Below, one piece after another: positions 35,745-43,757 of a stretch of DNA of 64,000 bases. The DNA is from G965197555 sp965197555 (GTDB lineage: Bacteria > Chloroflexota > Dehalococcoidia > Lucifugimonadales > UBA3495), in contig OZ240213.1 of NCBI GenBank assembly GCA_965197555.1, positions 1-64,000 of the forward strand. Direction: 5' to 3'. The notes under the pieces are model-generated. The model saw only the letters and a list, made by a program, of their open reading frames with translations, made no database searches and had not been told where the DNA came from. Numbering within the stretch: the first letter of the stretch is position 1; every line of letters begins with the position of its first letter. The position numbers and the translations under genes were made by a program.

Positions 35745-37396
35745 GAACTGAAGGATGTGAAGCCCAGACCCTCCGAGCCCTGGCGTCGATGCCCTTCCTC
35801 GATCGGACGGAGATGGTTGCCGTCACCGGCTGGTCGAAGGCCGCGGTCCACGAGGCCGTCGACAAACTGGACTCCGGCGGCTTCTGCGCCGCCGTACCCC
35901 ACGCCACCGCCCTCTTTCCCTCATCGACCCAGAGGTTCCACCTCACCGCCGCCGGGCTGGGGCGGCTGGCCGAGGAGGAGGAGGCCTCGCTGGACGAGCT
36001 TGTCCGCGACCGCCCCGTCTCCGCCGAGTGGCGGCGCAATCTGATGGGGCGGCTCGACTCCCTCGCCGCGATCTACCGGCTGGCGGTCGCCGTCTCCGGC
36101 GTCGCATACCCCATACGGTTCCGGTGGTACAGGGCCTCGACCCTGGATGCCGCCGTCGAGCTTCCCGGCGGCTGCACCGTCGGCATCGTCAGGCAGGGGC
36201 TCACCGCCGACAGGACCGGCTTTTCCAACCGGATGTGGAGGCTGCGCCAGGGGCCGCTCCCCGGAGCCGTTCTCGTGCTGATGGCCGACGACGTGCGGCT
36301 CAAGCACGTCCGCAGGACGCTGGCCGGCGCCCCCGTTCCCTTCTATCTCGCCCTCGAGCGCGAGGCGGTCGCGGCGTCGCCAGACGACCCGGTGTGGAGC
36401 CCGCCCGCCGTCAACGCCTCTGTCGAGCTGCGCTCTGTCCTCGACCGGATCGAGAAGGGAAGTCCCATTCCCGAGGAGGACGAGCCCCGGATGGTCTCGG
36501 TCCCAGCCGACCTCTCCGTCGAGGGTCCGGGGTGGAAGGTCTCCGACTATCTGCTGCCCGCCACCCTCAAGCCCGCCGAGAAGCGCGCCCTCGACCTCAT
36601 CTCCGACTGGCCCTGGATCACCCTGACGGACCTGGCCGGAATGTTGGCCGTCTCGGTCCCCAGGGCCTCCCAGATCGTCACCCCCCTCGAAGGGTTCCGC
36701 CTCGTGACCCGGCCCATCGCCGGAAGCCGGCGCATGGCCCTCACCGACCGGGCCCTGGCCCTCCTGGCCCGCAGAGACCGGACGTCCGTGGCCGTCGCGA
36801 AGAAGCGGTGGAGCGCCGCTCCCCTGTTCCCCGGCACCCCATTTGTCTGGGACAACGTGACCGGCGCGAGGAGCCGCCAGCTGCTGAGGAACGTCGAGCA
36901 CACCGCAGCCGTCCACTCCTTCCTTGCGGCCATGACCGTGCAGGCGGGACTCCTGGATTGGGAGGTCTCCCAGGTCGACCCGCCCCGCAGGGCCTCACGA
37001 CACTTCAAGCACGGAGACGGGATGCGCTCGGTCAACCCCGACGCCTTCGGCGTCCTCAGAAAGGGCGAGACGGCATGGCCCTTCCTGCTGGAGTGGGAGC
37101 GAAGGGCCGTGCGGCCCTCGACCATGTCGGAGCGCCTCGCCCCCTATCTGCGCTATTTCTCCTCTCACCGGCCCACCGACGACCACGGCACGCGGCCCTC
37201 GGTCCTCATCGTCTTCGACGACGAGATCGTCCAGACCCACTTCCTGCGCCTGGCGCGGGACGAGATGCAGGCCAGGGGCGTGGCCGTGCCCCTGTGGGTG
37301 TCGCACAGGGCCGCCATCGAGCAGCTGGGGCCGCTGGGACGCGCATGGCGCGCCCCGGACGACTGGCAGTCCCCCCAGGCCATGCCGCCGCAATGA
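35741..37396 (+). CDS. Replication-relaxation family protein
   Basis: A protein of 551 residues. It has two winged-helix-like regions (residues 8-75 and about 280-350, the latter DWPWITLTDLAGMLAVSVPRASQIV). The C-terminal part has HTAAVHSFLAAM, NPDAFGVLRKGETAWPFLLEWERR and IVFDDEIVQTHFLR, which match the replication-relaxation family found next to coupling proteins on plasmids and integrative elements. The GTG start overlaps the preceding stop. No HUH relaxase histidines or tyrosine motif are visible here, so whether this protein takes the place of a relaxase is open. Confidence 0.82.
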   Translation: MRTEGCEAQTLRALASMPFLDRTEMVAVTGWSKAAVHEAVDKLDSGGFCAAVPHATALFPSSTQRFHLTAAGLGRLAEEEEASLDELVRDRPVSAEWRRNLMGRLDSLAAIYRLAVAVSGVAYPIRFRWYRASTLDAAVELPGGCTVGIVRQGLTADRTGFSNRMWRLRQGPLPGAVLVLMADDVRLKHVRRTLAGAPVPFYLALEREAVAASPDDPVWSPPAVNASVELRSVLDRIEKGSPIPEEDEPRMVSVPADLSVEGPGWKVSDYLLPATLKPAEKRALDLISDWPWITLTDLAGMLAVSVPRASQIVTPLEGFRLVTRPIAGSRRMALTDRALALLARRDRTSVAVAKKRWSAAPLFPGTPFVWDNVTGARSRQLLRNVEHTAAVHSFLAAMTVQAGLLDWEVSQVDPPRRASRHFKHGDGMRSVNPDAFGVLRKGETAWPFLLEWERRAVRPSTMSERLAPYLRYFSSHRPTDDHGTRPSVLIVFDDEIVQTHFLRLARDEMQARGVAVPLWVSHRAAIEQLGPLGRAWRAPDDWQSPQAMPPQ

Positions 37397-37411
37397 CCAA
37401 CGACTGACATC

Positions 37412-37446
37412 GGGGAAGCGGCGCGACGGCTCGCGCTCCCTTCCCC
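37412..37446 (+). other. GC-rich two-step hairpin before the HTH genes
   Basis: Outer stem GGGGAAG/CTTCCCC and inner stem GCGCGA/TCGCGC around CGGC, placed between the replication-relaxation gene and an HTH gene. It resembles the hairpins of the minus-strand run in design, on the other strand. Confidence 0.65.
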
Positions 37447-37464
37447 CAGAGGAGACGAAGAGCC

Positions 37465-37749
37465 ATGCGTTCGCAAGACGACCACAACAGTAAGAAAGGC
37501 CCCCGGAGGCGTGGTGGACGGACCGTTGTCCGGCTCAACACGGCGGCCCTATGGGAGCGGCTCACGTTGCTGAACCGCTCCCAGAACTGGCTCGCCAGGG
37601 AGGTCGGGGTCAGCCCCGGCTACATCTCGATGCTGGTCAACGCGGGGCGCACACCCTCCGGTCGCATTCGCCGCCGGATGCTCAGGGCCCTGGGTTTCGA
37701 CGACTTCGACCAACTTTTCACTATGGAGGATAGAGATGACGAACCATAA
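37465..37749 (+). CDS. Small HTH protein
   Basis: A protein of 94 residues. A Xre-like helix-turn-helix is clear: LTLLNRSQNWLAREVGVSPGY continuing to ISMLVNAGRTPSGRIRRRML. The N-terminal 28 residues are basic and probably disordered. GAGGAGACGAAGAGCC lies before the ATG. It overlaps the next HTH gene by 14 bases, so they are co-translated. A pair of small HTH proteins at this place suggests control of the conjugation or excision genes. Confidence 0.8.
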   Translation: MRSQDDHNSKKGPRRRGGRTVVRLNTAALWERLTLLNRSQNWLAREVGVSPGYISMLVNAGRTPSGRIRRRMLRALGFDDFDQLFTMEDRDDEP

Positions 37750-38065
37750 CGATTCGTCCCGTTTCGACGGGACCACGGAACAGACCTTCGACGAGGAACA
37801 GGACCTGGCCCTCCAGGCCGCCGTGCTGGCGGTGGACTTCCCCAAGCGCCTCGAACGGCTGCACGAGGTCAGCGGCCTCACGTGGGCCGCCTTCGCCAGG
37901 GCCATCGGCGTGGACCCCAAGCTGGTCCACCGGTGGCGCAACGGCGTCGAGCCCCGCGGCTGGGCCATGCACGCCCTCTTCCGCTTCGCAGCACGGATGC
38001 CCGGGGGCATGGCGATCCTCGTGACCGAGAGCTTCCAGATGAGCTTCTTCAAGGAGCACAGCTAG
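37736..38065 (+). CDS. Small HTH protein, second of the pair
   Basis: A protein of 109 residues. The segment HEVSGLTWAAFARAIGVDPK continuing to LVHRWRNGVEPRGWAMHALF is a helix-turn-helix with the arrangement of plasmid or phage repressors. The start ATG follows GGAGGATAGAG inside the previous gene. The acidic N-terminus and the hydrophobic end (MAILVTESFQMSFF) are of unknown use. It probably works with the overlapping HTH gene. Confidence 0.78.
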   Translation: MTNHNDSSRFDGTTEQTFDEEQDLALQAAVLAVDFPKRLERLHEVSGLTWAAFARAIGVDPKLVHRWRNGVEPRGWAMHALFRFAARMPGGMAILVTESFQMSFFKEHS

Positions 38066-38071
38066 ACAGGC

Positions 38072-38112
38072 GGCCCCGCCGGGCGCAGGCGCAACGGCGG
38101 CACGGTGGGGCC
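38072..38112 (+). other. GC-rich hairpin after the HTH pair
   Basis: Ten-base stem GGCCCCGCCG/CGGTGGGGCC with one G-U pair and a loop of about 21 bases. It is another member of the element's GC-rich intergenic hairpins; no T run follows. Confidence 0.6.
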
Positions 38113-38224
38113 TGAGACGGCTGGATGCCGCCGGCGCTCGCCCGTTCCGTCGGCTCCGGCGGCCCAGCCGCAATCCCGTAATGAGAGGCCAGCGGCCCAC
38201 CAGACGCCGCTGAGACTACGCAAC

Positions 38225-38434
38225 ATGAAAGATACCACCGCACAGAACGAACACAACAGTGAAGAGAAGACGGGAGAGGACGGCCCGGCGACCTATACCC
38301 CGGAGCAGCGGAGGCTCATTCGCAAGGGCCTGCGCATCTGGGCAAAGGTCGCCATCCGCTCCTACATCCGCAAGCACGGGGACGCGTCGCCCCTGCCCGA
38401 GGCTGCGCCCGGCGGCGGCGAGGAGGCGAGTTGA
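38225..38434 (+). CDS. Small basic/acidic protein before the PP-loop gene
   Basis: A protein of 69 residues: a hydrophilic N-terminus and the helical segment YTPEQRRLIRKGLRIWAKVA continuing to IRSYIRKHG. Its stop overlaps the start of the next gene (TGATG). No family can be named with confidence. Size and position suggest an accessory of the PP-loop protein or the recombinase. Confidence 0.6.
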   Translation: MKDTTAQNEHNSEEKTGEDGPATYTPEQRRLIRKGLRIWAKVAIRSYIRKHGDASPLPEAAPGGGEEAS

Positions 38435-39270
38435 TGAATTCGCATCCGACCCTGACCGTCCTCAGCCTCGGCGGAGGCGTCCAGTCCTCCGTCATGGCGC
38501 TCATGGCAAGCCAGGGAGCCTTCGACCGCATCCCCGACTGCGCCATCTTCGCCGACACCCATTGGGAGCCGCCCAGCGTTTACGAGCACATCGAATGGCT
38601 TGCCGAGCAGCTCCGTTTCCCCCAGTACGTCGTGGACAACGGGCGCAGCCTCCGCGAGGACGTGAAGGCCCTCACCAACCACTCCGGCTCACGCAGCTAC
38701 GTGGACATACCCGTCTACCTCAAGGGGCGCGACGGGCAGGGCGACGGCATCGGCAGACGCCAGTGCACCACCAACTACAAGATCCGACCCATCCGCCGCA
38801 GGATACGGGAGCTGCTGGGTTTGCGGCCCCGCCAGCGCGTCCCCGCCGGAACGACGGTCGAGCTCTGGCTCGGCATCTCCACCGACGAGGCCATGCGCAT
38901 GAAGGATTCCCGGGACCGTTGGATGACGAACCGCTACCCGCTCATCGAGGCTGGCATGTCCCGCAGCGACTGCGCCGACTGGTGGGCGGCCCGCTACGAC
39001 AGGCCCCTGGAACGCTCGGCCTGCGTCGCCTGCCCCTTCCAGTCACGCCAGCGTTGGGTGGAGGCGAAGCGCCGGTGGCCGGGGCTGTTCGCCGAGGCGG
39101 TGGAGATCGACGCAAACCTGCGAGAAGGGCTCGCCTTGGACAAGACCCCATACCTGCACATGCTTCGCATGCCCTTGGCCGAGGCGGTCGCTCTCGACGA
39201 GGCGGTCCTCGGAGCCGGAGGCCAGGCGGACGGGTTCGGGAACGAGTGCGAGGGTCACTGCGGCGTGTGA
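38434..39270 (+). CDS. PP-loop ATPase, PAPS-reductase/DndC-like
   Basis: A protein of 278 residues. The N-terminal VLSLGGGVQSSVMALMA is the PP-loop, a variant of SGGxDS. CAIFADTHWEPPSVYEHIEW and the cysteine motifs CTTNYKIRP and CVACPFQSR are those of the adenine nucleotide alpha hydrolases related to PAPS reductase, often found on phages and mobile elements. AGGAGGCGAG precedes the ATG at 38434. It is followed directly by the serine recombinase. A partial second copy lies just after that recombinase (40929-41225). The substrate is unknown; a nucleic acid modification role is an inference. Confidence 0.85.
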   Translation: MNSHPTLTVLSLGGGVQSSVMALMASQGAFDRIPDCAIFADTHWEPPSVYEHIEWLAEQLRFPQYVVDNGRSLREDVKALTNHSGSRSYVDIPVYLKGRDGQGDGIGRRQCTTNYKIRPIRRRIRELLGLRPRQRVPAGTTVELWLGISTDEAMRMKDSRDRWMTNRYPLIEAGMSRSDCADWWAARYDRPLERSACVACPFQSRQRWVEAKRRWPGLFAEAVEIDANLREGLALDKTPYLHMLRMPLAEAVALDEAVLGAGGQADGFGNECEGHCGV

Positions 39271-39347
39271 GCCGCCCCTGGCTTTGGGCGAGCGCCGGGC
39301 CGAGGGCTGGACGGACCGGCCAGGACGTAGAGAAGGATGGTAGACGA

Positions 39348-40925
39348 ATGGTTGAACGAGACGACTATACGCCGGCGGCCCTCTATGCCAGGGTCTCCAG
39401 CGATCGCCAGGACGTGGACCTGTCCGTTTCCGCACAGCTCAGGGCGCTCCGAGACCACGCCCGCAAGAACGGCTACATGGTCGTCGGAGAGTTCGTGGAC
39501 GAGGCCGAGAGCGGCCGCATCGCCGACCGACCGCAGTTCCGCAAGATGATCGACGAGGCTACCAAGCCCGAGGCCCCCTTCAGGGAAATCCTCGTCTGGA
39601 AGTTCTCCAGGTTCACCAGGAAGCGCGAGCACGCCGTCGCCTTCAAGTCCATGCTCCGCCGCAAGGGCATACGCGTGGTCTCCATCACCGAGCACTCAGA
39701 CGACACCCCCACCGGCAAGCTCCTTGAAGCCATCATCGAGAGCGTGGACGAATTCTACAGCGAGAATCTCGCCCAGGAGGTCACTAGGGGGATGCGGGAA
39801 GCATCATCGCGCGGCTTCTGGATCTCCAGCCACGCCCCCTACGGCTACAACCGGGTCATGGTGCAGGACGGACCGAAGAAGAGACCCACCCTGGAGATCG
39901 ACCCCGATGCGTCCCGCATCGTCAAGCGCATGTTCGACATGGCGGAGGCCGGTGATGGGACGCTCGAAATCATCCGCACCCTCAACAACGAGGGCATCGC
40001 CAGCCCCAGGGGGAAGCTGTGGGCCAGGACCAGCGTCCACAACATCCTCACCAACGAGGCGTACACGGGCACGCTGGTCTGGGGAATCAACGCCAGGGAC
40101 AACGCCGACCCGGTGCGGGTGGAGAAGGCGTTTCCCGCCATCATCACCAGGGCGCAGTTGCAGCGCGTCGGGAGGCACCTGAGCTCCCGCGCGCCCAAGT
40201 TCAGCCACCCCCGCAGAGTCGGAAGCTCCTACCTGCTCAGCGGCCTGCTCAAGTGCGAGGCGTGCAAGATGCCGCTTACCGGCCGGTTCGCCAAGAGTGG
40301 TCAGTACTCCTACTACGTCTGTCAATCGAACATCAATTTCGGCAAGGACGCCTGCGAGACTCCCACGCTCAACGCCCGCCGTTTCGAGGAGTTGGTGGTC
40401 GCCAGGATTCGCTCCGACATCCTCACCGAAGGCAGTATCCGAGACCTGTTGAAGGTGGTGGACGAGGAGATGGGCGGCGTGGCCCGAGAGCAGCGTAAGA
40501 GGCTGAAGACCATCGTGGATGAGCTTCAGGATGTGAAGCGGCAGCTGGACCGCATCTGGCGCTACATAGCAACGTCCGACACCGTTATGGCCGACGCCTC
40601 GGTCCACATCAAGGAGCTCCAGGACCGGCAGGAGCGCTTGGAGGACGCGGCGGAGGATGCCAGGTCGATGCTCTCCCAGCGCCTCAAGGTCCTCGACGAC
40701 GTGAATACGATTACGGCTTATGCCAAGGAGATGAGGGACTTCCTCAGCGAGAGCGAGCCGACAGAACGCAGGGCCTTCATCAAGTCCTTCGTCAAGGAAA
40801 TCGTCGTCATGCCCGGCGACGCCCTCATCAGCTATACCATCCCCATGCCCAACGATAGTCGCATACCCGGCAGGAACGCCGCCGACATGGCGCTGGACGG
40901 TCCGGTGCAATCAACCCGTCAATAG
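39348..40925 (+). CDS. Large serine recombinase 1
   Basis: A protein of 525 residues. The N-terminal resolvase domain carries the catalytic serine in ALYARVSSDRQ and conserved arginines (WKFSRFTRKRE). It is followed by the recombinase domain (SHAPYGYNRV to AYTGTLVWG), a zinc ribbon (CEACKMPL...YYVCQSN...DAC) and a C-terminal coiled coil. Such enzymes integrate and excise elements at short att sites without a host factor. The ATG 39348 fits the family N-terminus; the ORF open back to 38259 is a shadow of the PP-loop gene. It is clearly a close relative of recombinase 2 and likely moves the conjugative element. Confidence 0.95.
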   Translation: MVERDDYTPAALYARVSSDRQDVDLSVSAQLRALRDHARKNGYMVVGEFVDEAESGRIADRPQFRKMIDEATKPEAPFREILVWKFSRFTRKREHAVAFKSMLRRKGIRVVSITEHSDDTPTGKLLEAIIESVDEFYSENLAQEVTRGMREASSRGFWISSHAPYGYNRVMVQDGPKKRPTLEIDPDASRIVKRMFDMAEAGDGTLEIIRTLNNEGIASPRGKLWARTSVHNILTNEAYTGTLVWGINARDNADPVRVEKAFPAIITRAQLQRVGRHLSSRAPKFSHPRRVGSSYLLSGLLKCEACKMPLTGRFAKSGQYSYYVCQSNINFGKDACETPTLNARRFEELVVARIRSDILTEGSIRDLLKVVDEEMGGVAREQRKRLKTIVDELQDVKRQLDRIWRYIATSDTVMADASVHIKELQDRQERLEDAAEDARSMLSQRLKVLDDVNTITAYAKEMRDFLSESEPTERRAFIKSFVKEIVVMPGDALISYTIPMPNDSRIPGRNAADMALDGPVQSTRQ

Positions 40926-40928
40926 GGG

Positions 40929-41225
40929 TTGGGCGCCCGCTGCGACAGACCCCTGGGACGCTCTCCCTGCGTCGCCTGCCCCCTCCAGTCCCGCCAACGT
41001 TGGCTGGAGACGAAGTGCCGGTATCCGGAATTGTTCACCGAGGCGGTGAATGTCGACGCCAAGATGCCGAACGGCCTAGCCTTCGCCAAGAGCCTTACCT
41101 GCACTTCCAGCAGCAGCCCGTGGCAGAGGCCCGTGGCAGAGGCCCTCACGCTTGACGAGGCTAACCCGGAATCCAACAAACAGTGAGATGGGTTCGGCAA
41201 GAGTGCGAGGGACACTGTGGAGTCT
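40929..41225 (+). pseudogene. Fragment of a second PP-loop/PAPS-reductase-like gene
   Basis: Starting four bases after the stop of recombinase 1, the sequence matches the last third of the 38434-39270 gene (RCDRPLGRSPCVACPLQSRQ against RYDRPLERSACVACPFQSRQ), down to the end with GFG and CEGHC-like remains. The frame is broken near 41186. The start codon and PP-loop are absent. It marks a recombination breakpoint at the 3' end of recombinase 1 and shows that a related element once occupied this place. Confidence 0.85.
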
Positions 41226-41549
41226 GACGGCTAGGAATAAGAGAAAGACTGGGCAACTAGAATTAGCAACTCCGCCTTGATATTGCTTTTCTCTTGAGAC
41301 TAAGCATAAGATGTCGACTAGGGTATCCTCCGCCCCGCGGTGGGCTGCGCCCAGTGAATTCGGTGGATGCTTGGTTCTTGCTACAGGCTTCCTGCCGAAT
41401 GCAACAACCGAGCCTTCGTTACTAAACACAGGGTCCGTATAACAGGTTTAGGATGAACCATTGCAGGATATGGCAACGATGACAACAGCCGAGCAGCATA
41501 TGCCGGACGATCGTTGAGTGGCAGCGACCACTCTGGATGGTGGATTTGG
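41226..41549. other. Intergenic region before the HEPN gene
   Basis: AT-richer than the conjugation genes, marking a change in base composition at the element edge. I see no gene, tRNA or clear terminator. It probably contains the promoter of the HEPN gene. Confidence 0.35.
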
Positions 41550-42512
41550 ATGCATGATATTTACCCGTCCAACCACTCCGACGGCAATTGGTACGTTTTA
41601 GCCGCAGGATTGCCCTCACCGACGAAACCGCTAGTGCTCGCACCCGGCCTGTCCGTCCGTCCCTTAAGTTCCGAACTCACGGTCTTCGACTTAGCTGCGG
41701 CAGGGGGCGTAGGCTTCCGTGAATGGGCGACCCTAGAACCCTTTGTAACAGAGTGTACCTGCGAGATAGAGTCGGCTGAGGACTCCGATACGTCACCTGG
41801 TTACGACACCCTAAATCGCGCATGGTTGGCCTCAGCCCTATTGGTTCTTCGTGGGTTTAGCCAGCATGTGTGTTTGGCGTGTAGCTCGTATTCCTGGTCA
41901 ACCATCGCTGGGCACCAAGCACGAACCTCCGATGTATTCCGGCAACAACTCATTCGTGAAGGCGTCGAGGCCGCCGTGTATCGGTCTGAACGGAACCTGC
42001 CGCCTTTCCACGGAAACCTCTTGGACTACCACATTCGGACTCTCGCTGTAGGCGGGTCTAGACAAGACCCGGTGAATGAAGCGGATGCGGAGTGGTGCCA
42101 AACTCATTTCGCGACTTTCAACACCCTGGCAGCAGAGAGCGACCGATTCAGGTTTGCTCTGGAAGGAGCAATGGATTGGAGATATGCCATCGACCTTCGG
42201 TCGGCAATCGCCAGAATCTGGAGCGCGATTGAGGCGCTATTTGCATTAAACACCGAGTTAGTCTATAGAACGTCGCTGCTTGCGGCTAGCTTACTTGAGC
42301 CTCGTGGGGAAGCCCGAAAAACTCGGTTCGCTTCGGTTCGCCGTTTGTACGGGGTAAGAAGCAAAGCGGTCCATGGCGAACATATTCTGGAAGACAATCT
42401 GAAAAGGGCTACGAGGGAATCATTTTCTCTTCTCCAAGAATTAATTCTTCTCACCATCGAGAAGGGGCACGTCCTTGGAAGCGATGATTTCGATGCTGCC
42501 GTCTTTTGCTAG
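41550..42512 (+). CDS. HEPN-domain protein, ApeA-like
   Basis: A protein of about 320 residues. The C-terminal part (from about residue 215) is a HEPN domain: RIWSAIEALF, then a helix pair and the RxxxxH active site in YGVRSKAVHGEH. HEPN proteins are mostly RNases in toxin or abortive-infection systems. The N-terminal two thirds has no motif I know and may be the sensor. The start is uncertain (ATG 41550, or TTG 41514). Codon use is less GC-rich than the conjugation genes, so it probably came separately. The small gene that follows may be its partner. Confidence 0.78.
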   Translation: MHDIYPSNHSDGNWYVLAAGLPSPTKPLVLAPGLSVRPLSSELTVFDLAAAGGVGFREWATLEPFVTECTCEIESAEDSDTSPGYDTLNRAWLASALLVLRGFSQHVCLACSSYSWSTIAGHQARTSDVFRQQLIREGVEAAVYRSERNLPPFHGNLLDYHIRTLAVGGSRQDPVNEADAEWCQTHFATFNTLAAESDRFRFALEGAMDWRYAIDLRSAIARIWSAIEALFALNTELVYRTSLLAASLLEPRGEARKTRFASVRRLYGVRSKAVHGEHILEDNLKRATRESFSLLQELILLTIEKGHVLGSDDFDAAVFC

Positions 42513-42551
42513 CGGTAATGGAAATTCGGATCACCAATAGGAGACAACACG

Positions 42552-42890
42552 TTGACCGCCAAATTTGAAATTGAATTTGAGATAAAACAAGCCAAAGCAA
42601 CCATCAATCTAATTCAAGTATTGGATGAGGGAGCGCACCTCTCGTTCAGTGCAAGTGGATCACTCTCGTTGGCCGACTATTTCGGTCCCGGTGGCGAGGG
42701 GCGCGAGAGCAGTGTGAGCATTCAAACTACAGAGGGCAGAATAGACATACTAATCTCGGCGAGTGCCGTCCGCCTCTCGCACGACACAGTTACCGTCAAA
42801 GTCCCGCCAAAGGATCGCCCTATTCTGAAGAACATTACGGAAGGAACTAGGTTCATTTTCGCTATACATAGGCCTGCAAAAGGCGAGTAG
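42552..42890 (+). CDS. Small uncharacterised protein after the HEPN gene
   Basis: A protein of 112 residues, mostly predicted beta strands (KFEIEFEIKQAKATINLIQV, LSFSASGSLSL). No motif is recognised. The start is TTG with ATAGGAGACAACACG upstream. It lies 39 bases after the HEPN gene and shares its lower GC content. It might neutralise or guide the HEPN protein, but only the neighbourhood suggests this. Confidence 0.55.
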   Translation: MTAKFEIEFEIKQAKATINLIQVLDEGAHLSFSASGSLSLADYFGPGGEGRESSVSIQTTEGRIDILISASAVRLSHDTVTVKVPPKDRPILKNITEGTRFIFAIHRPAKGE

Positions 42891-43037
42891 CGTCATCGCT
42901 CCTTGGTATTCCTTGATCTCCCATGTGTGCAGCACCCTTGTTATCGTGGGCTCAATCAACAACTGGCGCGAACCAACAGAAGGTGACAGTGAGTACGCGG
43001 TTTTACATCAGCAACTAGATGCGCTAGTGATACCGTT

Positions 43038-43394
43038 CTAGTACAGGATCATGTGCGTGGGCACCAGCCGCTGAGCTTCTGGGTCCACCGCTAGGGCCAA
43101 ACCTTCCAGGGTGTAGGCCCCCAGCAAAGGGGGTGCCTCTTCCTGTCCAAAGACCACGATGGTGACTACGCTCTCGCCGTCTATCGTGGCCCACGCCTGC
43201 CCGTAGTCCATCTCGACGCGCCGCCCGTCTGCCAGCAGGAACCCGCGCTTACCCGTAGCCTCAATGCCCAGTTCCCGCAAAAGGCTGGAGGGCAGCGTGG
43301 TGAATGATGCGCCGGTATCCACCGTCGCCTCTATGTCCTGGGCCTGTTGGCCGTCCATGCTGGATATCCGCAGCGGCCACTTGAAAGTCCCCAT
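43038..43394 (-). CDS. Retropepsin-like aspartic protease
   Basis: A protein of 118 residues. The catalytic motif is IEATVDTGASFTTLP near residues 20-35, followed by LLRELGIEATGKRGF and a flap-like region, and LLGAYTLEGLALAVD takes the place of the second conserved segment. The single-domain length fits clan AA proteases that act as dimers. GGAGGGGCTCCCTTT lies before the ATG. Such genes occur in many bacteria with no known target, often next to small toxin-like or mobile genes. Antisense to its neighbours, it stands alone. Confidence 0.82.
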   Translation of the reverse strand: MGTFKWPLRISSMDGQQAQDIEATVDTGASFTTLPSSLLRELGIEATGKRGFLLADGRRVEMDYGQAWATIDGESVVTIVVFGQEEAPPLLGAYTLEGLALAVDPEAQRLVPTHMILY

Positions 43395-43446
43395 AAAGGG
43401 AGCCCCTCCTTCGAAGTGTCTACCATCCCATTTTACCCGATTCTGA

Positions 43447-43465
43447 GGGCCTCTTACAGAGGCCC
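43447..43465. other. Perfect inverted repeat upstream of the RHH-recombinase pair
   Basis: GGGCCTCT, spacer TAC, AGAGGCCC. Just before it, TTTTACCCGATTCTGAGGGC resembles the sequence preceding the first att-like copy (CTTTACCCGATGGTGGGC near 45321). It could be a half att site or an operator of the RHH protein. Confidence 0.45.
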
Positions 43466-43538
43466 GGACCTTGACAGCGGCAGGCCGGTTCGTTCATGAT
43501 AAGGGTAAGACTTAGTAAGACCATGAAAGGCAAGAAAC

Positions 43539-43757
43539 ATGCCGAGGAAAAGAAGGGTCATCACCTTCTCCCTGCCACCGGAGATGGACGAGCAGCTGAG
43601 GCAGGTGGTCGAGGAGGAGGGCCGCACCGTGAGCGAGCTTCTGCGCGAGGCATTCCGCCTCTACCTGGAGGAGAGGGAGTGGCGCAGACAGGAACGGATG
43701 CACATGCGGCGCTCACGCCAGGCCGAACAGGAAGAGACAAGCAGGAGGAATCGATGA
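43539..43757 (+). CDS. Ribbon-helix-helix regulator coupled to recombinase 2
   Basis: A protein of 72 residues: RVITFSLPPEMDEQLRQVVE continuing to EEGRTVSELLREAFRLYL is a CopG/Arc-type ribbon-helix-helix DNA-binding domain, with a basic tail. Its stop overlaps the ATG of recombinase 2 (ATGA). It probably represses the recombinase promoter or serves as a directionality or synapsis factor. Recombinase 1 has no such gene before it. Confidence 0.84.
   Translation: MPRKRRVITFSLPPEMDEQLRQVVEEEGRTVSELLREAFRLYLEEREWRRQERMHMRRSRQAEQEETSRRNR

Noticed and set aside
38259..39347. N-terminal extension of serine recombinase 1
   Set aside because: Low-complexity Arg/Pro/Gly sequence, a shadow of the PP-loop gene; the resolvase domain begins right after the ATG at 39348.
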